Assembly (NCBI GenBank): GCA_964030475.1
Contig: CAXIPT010000004.1
Span: 5,713,009-5,777,008 of the forward strand
Origin: Tethya wilhelma
Taxonomy: Eukaryota > Porifera > Demospongiae > Tethyida > Tethyidae
DNA length: 64,000 bases
Direction of reading: 5' to 3'
Shown: positions 56,690 through 64,000 of the stretch, one piece after another
Position numbering within the stretch: position 1 is the first letter of the stretch
How the letters are laid out: the number at the start of each line of letters is the position of its first letter
Notes under the pieces: model-generated
What the model saw: only the letters and a program-made list of their open reading frames with translations
What the model was told of the DNA's origin: nothing
Databases searched by the model: none
Position numbers and translations under genes: made by a program

Positions 56690-57632
56690 GTGAGTGAAAA
56701 GCCTGGTTGAGTGTTAGTGCGAGTGAAAAGCCTGGTTGAGTGTTAGTGTGAGTGAAAAGCCTGGTTGAGTGTTAGCATGAGTGAAAAGCCTGGTTGAGTG
56801 TTAGTGTGAGTGAAAAGCCTGGTTGAGTGTTAGTGTGAGTGAAAAGCCTGGTCGAGTGTTAGCATGAGTGAAAAGCCTGGTTGAGTGTTAATTAGTGAGT
56901 GAAAAGCCTGGTTGAGTGTTAGTGTGAGTGAAAAGCCTGGTTGAGTGTTAGCATGAGTCAAAAGCCTGGTTGAGCATTAGTGTGGGTGAAAAGCCTGGTT
57001 GAGTATTAGTGTGAATGAAAAGCCTGGTTGAGTGTTAGCATGAGTGAAAAGCCTGGTTGAGTGTTAGCATGAGTGAAAAGCCTGGTTGAGCATTAGTGTG
57101 GGTGAAAAGCCTGGTTGAGTATTAGTGTGAATGAAAAGCCTGGTTGAGCATTAGTGTGAATGAAAAGCCTGGTTGAGTGTTGGTGTGTAAATGAAGAGCC
57201 TGGTTGAGCATTAGTGTGTACATGAAGAGCCTGGTTGAGCATTAATTAATGTGAGTAAACAGCCTGGTTGAGTGTTAGCATGAGTGAAAAGCCTGGTTGA
57301 GTGTTAACGTGAGTGAAAAGCCTGGTTGAGTGTTAATATAAGTGAAAAGCCTGGTTGAGCGTTAGTGTGTAAGTTAAGAGCCTGGTTGAGTGTTAGCGTG
57401 AAGCCTGGTTGAGCATTAATTAGTATGAGTGAAGAACCTGGTTGAGTGTTAGTACGAGTCAAAAGCCTGGTTGAGTGTTAGCGTGAGTCAAAAGCCTGGT
57501 TGAGTGTTAGCGTGAGTCAAAAGCCTGGTTGAGTGTTAGCGTGAGTCAAAAGCCTGGTTGAGTGTTAGCGTGAGTCAAAAGCCTGGTTGAGTGTTAGCAT
57601 GAGTGAAAAGCCTGGTTGAGTGTTAGCATGAG
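56690..57632. repeat. Minisatellite array 1, about 29-bp unit
   Basis: Some 32 units built on AAAGCCTGGTTGAGTGTTAG with variable GTGTGAGTG/CATGAGTG spacer. Preceded by GT/T-rich low-complexity sequence from 56440. Confidence 0.9.
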
Positions 57633-58571
57633 TGTGTGCTAGGAAATCCGAAGTTAATTGGACTGAATTGCAGCTAGTGAATGTCAACACTACATACTGG
57701 ACCTCTTCACAGAACACAGGTGAGTCAATAAACATGTAGCACGTACGTATATAATGTCGAGCTGTTGAAAGTTTTTTTCACAAACAAAATAAAGGTACAC
57801 ATGTCAGTATACATCACACACACACACGCACACACACACACACACACTCATACATCTAGACAAGCAGAAATTCGTGGATTAATCATTCTACTGCATGGAT
57901 TCTACCAATCATCCAACTGCTATATCGATTACTTCAACCAATTTAAAGAGCCGATCATGCTTCACATGACAACACACAAAAAAAGGAGAGTTAAAGAAAG
58001 TGGTATGTGGGTTGGGTGGAGAGGATATTTGGTGTATTATGGTGTATGCATGAAAGGAGCTGGTGTATATATGATGTATGCATATCAGTAGTGCGCTAGC
58101 GCTGGTGCATTAGTACAACATGCAACTTAATTTCCTAATGTAATGCATGTGTATGAGTAGATTGCAAGCAACATGGTAAGAGATCACAAGCAGGGCATGT
58201 GGTATATAATTATATATGCACACACACTCATACTTCAGTAGTCTGGTCACGGTAAGAGTTCGCAAGCAGGGGCACGTGGTCTAATTTAATAATTATATAA
58301 TGCACACACACTCACACTTCAGTAGTCGGTCAAGGTAAGAGTTCACATGCAAGGGCACGTGGTATATAATAATTATATGCACACACACTCACACTTCAGT
58401 AGTCTGGTCAAGGTACGTATAAGAGTGCGCAAGCAGGAACACGTGGTAGATATTATATCACACGTGGTAGATATTAGCACACGTGGTAGATATGCACACA
58501 TGTACACTCACACTCTTTTGTATAGTCTCCATCGTCATGACAACAAAAAGGTATTAGGTATTGTACTAATT
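57633..58571. repeat. Segment directly repeated at 63062-64000
   Basis: Offset 5429 bp, near identical as far as the window reaches. It contains donor-like AACACAGGTGAGT at 57719 and an exon-like stretch at 57867-58003 (EIRGLIILLHGFYQSSN, then YFNQFKEPIML) before GTATGT, in frame with VNWTELQLVNVNTTYW upstream. A possible small gene, low confidence. Confidence 0.5.
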
Positions 58572-59170
58572 AAGTTGCGTGTATAACTAATGCACATATT
58601 CGGAACACGTTGTATATGATTTGCGGTATATAAACACGTATTATACTATGTGACTGGGTACAAAAAGCTTAATCTTGCTCGCTCACATAATTATAGCTAG
58701 CTCGACCAAACAAATATTCTTAAAAAAAAAAAAAAAAGCTGAAACAAGCTGGTTTGCATGCTCTTTGAATGGCTATTAATGGCTCCAAACAAACGCTCAA
58801 TTTGTCTTGCTCATATTTTTTTTTCCAGTATAGCTCAACCAGACAAAATGTGAATGGCTGGCTCCAAAAAAAAAAAAGAAGCTGAAATTGGCTGGCTTGC
58901 ATGCTCATTGAATGGCTACATTTAAAAAGCTCAAAGTGGCTGGTTTACTTTTGATTCTCCTTTTTTTTCTTTTTTTTTTTCTTCATCCAAGCAAACTGTG
59001 AGCTAAGTTTTAGACAGCCACCTTTCCTAGTCGTGGATTAGGGCTCTGCAGGGCGATACCACGTTAAAAAAAGCGAGTGCATGTGGCGTACCTCTTGGGT
59101 CACTTGGAAAGTGCCACTTTTTGAAAAGACATTTTATACATGTAGAAGCTAGTGGCTTTTACCATCCTAT
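58089..59170. repeat. Segment repeated at 59777-61010 and partly at 63520-64000
   Basis: Starts AGTGCGCTAGCGCTGGTGCA. Contains serial CACGTGGTATATAATAATTA and CACACACACTCACACTTCAG sub-repeats. The second copy begins right after the single N at 59776. Confidence 0.75.
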
Positions 59171-59775
59171 ATTTATAACATAAACATTGTACTTTTACCA
59201 ATTTTCTGTCTTTAATTTGCCCTGATTGCATATTCAGCCACACACAAACCATGAATTATTAGACAATCTTGCATTGATAGTAATTTTCATTGGTTTATTC
59301 CATTGTCTGGCCCATGAGGGAAGTATAAAATATCATCCTTTGGCCCTCTAGGAAGTATGATATGAGTATATATCATCTTGGAAACAAGGCTGAATAATTA
59401 TCTATGCACCCACCCAATAATTATGGCCATGCAGTACTCTGCGTGACATATAATTATATCATCTCAGTATCATGATGACATGCAGGCCAAAGTTTATTAG
59501 TGTTTATACTACAGACATATATTATAGCAGAAATCCAGCACAAAGCTTATAATTATTTCATTACACAGAAATTAAGCACGTAACTTTAAAATTTTAAAAT
59601 AAAATTAACAAGGCAAAAGTAACTGCATGGGAAATCAGCAGCTGTGTACAAGATACAAACAATTTGCAATAATTACTAACATGTATGTGTGAACAGACTA
59701 AGAGCTAGATTTACATCTGATCATGAGTACTAAAGTCACTGACTCAGAGATTAGAACTGGCATCAGCATTGTTAG
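59171..59775. other. Spacer, no gene seen
   Basis: AT-rich unique sequence between repeat copies. No open frame or RNA gene could be supported. Confidence 0.5.
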
Positions 59776-60512
59776 NAGTAGTGCGCTAGCGCTGGTGCAT
59801 TAGTACAACATGCAACTTAATTTCCTAATGTAATGTATGTGTATGAGTAGATTGCAAGCAACACGGTAAGAGTTCGCAAGCAGGGGCACGTGGTACATAA
59901 TAATTATATACGCACACACACTCACACTTCAGTAGTCTGGTCACGGTAAGAGTTCGCAAGCAGGGGCACGTGGTACATAATAATTATATACGCACACACA
60001 CTCACACTTCAGTAGTCTGGTCACGGTAAGAGTTTGCAAGCAGGGGCACGTGGTCTAATTTAATAATTATATAATGCACACACACTCACACTTCAGTATA
60101 TAGTCGGTCAAGGTAAGAGTTCACATGCAAGGGCACGTGGTATATAATAATTATATGCACACACACTCACACTTCAGTAGTCTGGTCAAGGTACGTATAA
60201 GAGTGCGCAAGCAGGAACACGTGGTAGATATTATATCACACGTGCACGTGGTAGATATACACACACACTCACACTTTTTGTAGTCTCCATCGTCATGACA
60301 ACAAAAGGTATTAGGTATTGTACTAATTAAGTTGCGTGTATAACTAATGCACATATTCGGAACACGTTGTATATGATTTGCGGTATATAAGCACGTATCA
60401 ATGACTGGCTCCAGAAAAGCTTAATCTGGCTCGCTCATATAATTATAGCTAGCTCGACCAGACAAAAATTCTAAAAAAAAAAGCTGAAACAAGCTGGTTT
60501 GCATGATCTTTG

Positions 60513-60588
60513 TAGCCTCGTTCCCAGGCTCCCCCCTCTGTGCTTTTTTGCAAAAAAAGCTAAAGGGAGGGGCCTGGGATCGAGGCTA
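60513..60588. mobile_element. 76-bp hairpin insertion with 9-bp target duplication
   Basis: Termini TAGCCTCGTTCCCAGGC and GCCTGGGATCGAGGCTA, flanked by TGATCTTTG on both sides (60504-60512, 60589-60597). The sister repeat near 58755 has one copy of the target (TGCTCTTTG) and no insertion. Confidence 0.75.
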
Positions 60589-61257
60589 TGATCTTTGAAT
60601 GGCTGTAGATGGCTCCAAACAAACGCTCAATTTGTCTTGCTCATATATATTTTTTTTTTTCCAGTATAGCTCAACCAGACAAAATGTGAATGGCTGGCTC
60701 CAAAAAAAAAAAAAAAAACTGAAAAAAAAAGAAGGTGAAATTGGCTGGTTGCATGCTCATTGAATGGCTACATTTAAAAAACTCAAAGTGGCTGGTTTAC
60801 TTTTGATTCTTCTTTTCTTTTTTTTTTTTCTTCATCTAAGCAAACTGTGAGCTAAGCTTTAGGTAGCCACCATGCTTTCCTAGTCGTGGATTAGGGCTCT
60901 ACGGGGCGATACCACGTTAAAAAAAGCGAGTGCATGTGGCATACCTCCTGGGTCACTTGGAAAGTGCCACCTTTTACAGTATAAGTACATTTTATGATAG
61001 AAGCAGCTGTTGGCGTTTATTGTACGAATGTAAACATTGTACTTTTACCAATTTTCCACTTTTACCACAATAATAATTGTCTTAAGCCAGACATCTACCA
61101 CGATTGTCCATGAATAATATTAGACAATCGTGCATAAGAGTAATAATATTCTATAGATGTCATTGGTCGAAACCATTGTCTGGAGAAAGTATGATATGGC
61201 TCATCTCACGTTGAAAAAACCTAAACAAAGCTGAATTGGAGTTAAACTCAGTTAATA

Positions 61258-62207
61258 ACAAGTGTTAAAAATTTTATAAAAATGAGAAGTGTAGGAATGG
61301 GCAGTGCAGTAAAAAGCAATGAAACAAGGCAAGTCTCTGAATTTCGGCCCATGACTACTTCATTTTCATGAGTGAATTGCAAATTTGAATTCCATCATTA
61401 GGCCTGGCAAACTAAATTGCCTGTTTATCGTCACCGCCCGCGTGCAAATTTCAATTTTGTCAAAAGTTTTCATATTTCAACTGCGCATGCGCACAATGGG
61501 TTTAAAGGTCAAAACTACCATGATCGAGGCGCTCTTGAGTCCGGGCCAGTTATTTCCTGCGTTGTTGATAGCTTATTCTACCTGTGGATAATAGCAACTG
61601 CTCTACAACTTACTTCACAGTCTGTGGTCAATGCAAGCGTCAGTTTTAGATCCGAAAACAGTGGCAAATTACTGCTGGGCTGCGCTACTGAACTTACCCG
61701 TTTCCGGTATGAAATATGAAATATGACCGCCCGCCCGCATCAAAAACAGGAAGTACGGTGACGATAAACAGACAATTTAGTTTGCCAGGCCTTAGACATT
61801 TTCGGTCATTTGGCTCATGAGTCAATGCAACGGCAATCATGCACTTGACTAATTTGGATGAAGTAACAAGCATTTAGAATGTAGATACACAAAGAATATG
61901 GCACAAAAAATGAAGTAGTCATGTGCCGAAATTCAGAGACTTGCCTTGTTTCATTGCTTTTTACTGCACTGCCCATTCCTACACTTCTCATTTTTATAAA
62001 ATTTTTAACACTTGTTCATTCACTTTTTTAAACACCAAGGTGCTCAATTAATACTGCATGGAGACAATCACACAGCAGAAATTAATAGTCTGGCTGGCAA
62101 GCCAGACTACAGCAGAGACTTGTCAGTCTCTAAAAAGGTGTACATATCAGCGCATGCGCATTATATGCATGCAAACCACGTGGTCTATTGACGACCTTTA
62201 CCAACAT
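61258..62207. mobile_element. Foldback element related to 35614-36670
   Basis: Arms AGTGTAGGAATGGGCAGTGC (left) and complement ending at 62016; a nested inverted pair at 61399-61793 (AGGCCTGGCAAACTAAATTG and complement). The right outer end (GACGACCTTTACCAAC) is present, the left outer end is missing. Frames across 61385-61719 are by-products. Confidence 0.6.
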
Positions 62208-62261
62208 CAAAATGGCTAAATAAAAAGTACAGTATTTTATATCGAGAGTTTCAAAGCTGCC

Positions 62262-63061
62262 TAATGAGTGAAAAGCCTGGTTGAGTGTTAGCATGAGTGA
62301 AAAGCCTGGTTGAGTGTTAATTAGTGAGTGAAAAGCCTGGTTGAGTGTTAGTGTGAGTGAAAAGCCTGGTTGAGTGTTAGCATGAGTCAAAAGCCTGGTT
62401 GAGCATTAGTGTGGGTGAAAAGCCTGGTTGAGTATTAGTGTGAATGAAAAGCCTGGTTGAGTGTTAGCATGAGTGAAAAGCCTGGTTGAGTGTTAGCATG
62501 AGTGAAAAGCCTGGTTGAGCATTAGTGTGGGTGAAAAGCCTGGTTGAGTATTAGTGTGAATGAAAAGCCTGGTTGAGCATTAGTGTGAATGAAAAGCCTG
62601 GTTGAGTGTTGGTGTGTAAATGAAGAGCCTGGTTGAGCATTAGTGTGTACATGAAGAGCCTGGTTGAGCATTAATTAATGTGAGTAAACAGCCTGGTTGA
62701 GTGTTAGCATGAGTGAAAAGCCTGGTTGAGTGTTAACGTGAGTGAAAAGCCTGGTTGAGTGTTAATATAAGTGAAAAGCCTGGTTGAGCGTTAGTGTGTA
62801 AGTTAAGAGCCTGGTTGAGTGTTAGCGTGAAGCCTGGTTGAGCATTAATTAGTATGAGTGAAGAACCTGGTTGAGTGTTAGTACGAGTCAAAAGCCTGGT
62901 TGAGTGTTAGCGTGAGTCAAAAGCCTGGTTGAGTGTTAGCGTGAGTCAAAAGCCTGGTTGAGTGTTAGCGTGAGTCAAAAGCCTGGTTGAGTGTTAGCGT
63001 GAGTCAAAAGCCTGGTTGAGTGTTAGCATGAGTGAAAAGCCTGGTTGAGTGTTAGCATGAG
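62262..63061. repeat. Minisatellite array 2
   Basis: Same 29-bp family, unit order matching the right part of array 1 (from about 56836) at 5429-bp offset. It begins directly after the foldback element. Confidence 0.9.
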
Positions 63062-64000
63062 TGTGTGCTAGGAAATCCGAAGTTAATTGGACTGAATTGC
63101 AGCTAGTGAATGTCAACACTACATACTGGACCTCTTCACAGAACACAGGTGAGTCAATAAACATGTAGCACGTACGTATATAATGTCGAGCTGTTGAAAG
63201 TTTTTTTCACAAACAAAATAAAGGTACACATGTCAGTATACATCACACACACACACGCACACACACACACACACACTCATACATCTAGACAAGCAGAAAT
63301 TCGTGGATTAATCATTCTACTGCATGGATTCTACCAATCATCCAACTGCTATATCGATTACTTCAACCAATTTAAAGAGCCGATCATGCTTCACATGACA
63401 ACACACAAAAAAAGGAGAGTTAAAGAAAGTGGTATGTGGGTTGGGTGGAGAGGATATTTGGTGTATTATGGTGTATGCATGAAAGGAGCTGGTGTATATA
63501 TGATGTATGCATATCAGTAGTGCGCTAGCGCTGGTGCATTAGTACAACATGCAACTTAATTTCCTAATGTAATGCATGTGTATGAGTAGATTGCAAGCAA
63601 CATGGTAAGAGATCACAAGCAGGGCATGTGGTATATAATTATATATGCACACACACTCATACTTCAGTAGTCTGGTCACGGTAAGAGTTCGCAAGCAGGG
63701 GCACGTGGTCTAATTTAATAATTATATAATGCACACACACTCACACTTCAGTAGTCGGTCAAGGTAAGAGTTCACATGCAAGGGCACGTGGTATATAATA
63801 ATTATATGCACACACACTCACACTTCAGTAGTCTGGTCAAGGTACGTATAAGAGTGCGCAAGCAGGAACACGTGGTAGATATTATATCACACGTGGTAGA
63901 TATTAGCACACGTGGTAGATATGCACACATGTACACTCACACTCTTTTGTATAGTCTCCATCGTCATGACAACAAAAAGGTATTAGGTATTGTACTAATT
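63062..64000. repeat. Second copy of segment 57633-58571
   Basis: Runs to the window end, so the full length of the duplication is not visible. Confidence 0.8.

Noticed and set aside
56690..57632. CRISPR-like regularly spaced repeats of about 29 bp
   Set aside because: Units are contiguous with only a few variable bases between them, the sequence is eukaryotic, and there are no unique spacers; this is a minisatellite.
61385..61719. Plus-strand frames with ATG
   Set aside because: Lie inside nested inverted repeats of a foldback element; the two arms are complementary.

Overview
This is eukaryotic, AT-rich DNA with introns, long intergenic spaces, many microsatellites, foldback and short inverted-repeat elements, and scaffold gaps (a 617-base N run at 52033-52649 and single Ns at 35716 and 59776). 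A Death-NACHT-LRR receptor, clustered SRCR receptors and a beta-helix multipass protein point to a marine sponge, most likely a demosponge such as Amphimedon. This is inferred from gene families; no database was searched.

Region 1 (1-15.2 kb, minus strand) is the most unusual part. It holds four neighbouring loci, each opening with a tiny start exon of two or three codons: MSQ at 657-665, MP at 5669-5674, MG at 10037-10042 and MPN at 14454-14462. Every start exon ends in phase 0 at a good donor. Downstream of three of them lies an array of mutually exclusive terminal exons (5, 7, and 3 plus one decayed). Each terminal exon has its own acceptor, opens in the same phase and carries its own stop. 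All encode very small proteins (27-74 aa). Locus 1 and locus 2 products carry one hydrophobic Ala/Gly/Val-rich or Cys-rich membrane segment, and locus 2 products start Met-Gly. Locus 3 products are Cys-rich and end in CaaX boxes (CTIL, CSIL, CTIL; CTIS in the decayed exon). The arrays look like families of membrane-targeted mini-proteins expressed by alternative last-exon choice. I do not recognise this system.

Region 2 (16.9-27.3 kb, minus strand) holds two intact large genes: a two-exon NLR (Death, NACHT, LRR; 1319 aa) and a single-exon 1521-aa surface protein with a signal peptide, Pmp-like beta-helix repeats, a Cys-rich module and a multipass C-terminal domain.

Region 3 (27.3-43.2 kb) is mostly mobile-element debris: nested TTAA-ended elements, a TA-flanked 13-bp-TIR family, a hAT-like element, foldbacks and a perfect 208-bp palindrome. 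Within it are two exons of an unrecognised gene, the 3' part of a histidine-phosphatase gene, and a frameshifted nuclease-like element protein.

Region 4 (43.2-54.5 kb, plus strand) is a cluster of SRCR receptor genes. Every SRCR domain is split over two exons with phase-1 introns. A near-perfect 2073-bp direct duplication carries the 3' end of gene A (transmembrane exon with an ITAM-like tail) together with the 5' end of the next gene. This makes a short chimeric gene B and a long gene C (at least five SRCR domains, one transmembrane helix, a PPPY-containing tail). The N gap interrupts gene C and is preceded by an exon that does not fit it.

Region 5 (54.5-64 kb) is repeat-dominated: a roughly 29-bp minisatellite array present twice, a direct duplication with 5429-bp offset running to the window end, another with about 1.69-kb offset, and foldback elements. 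Only weak gene signals occur here.
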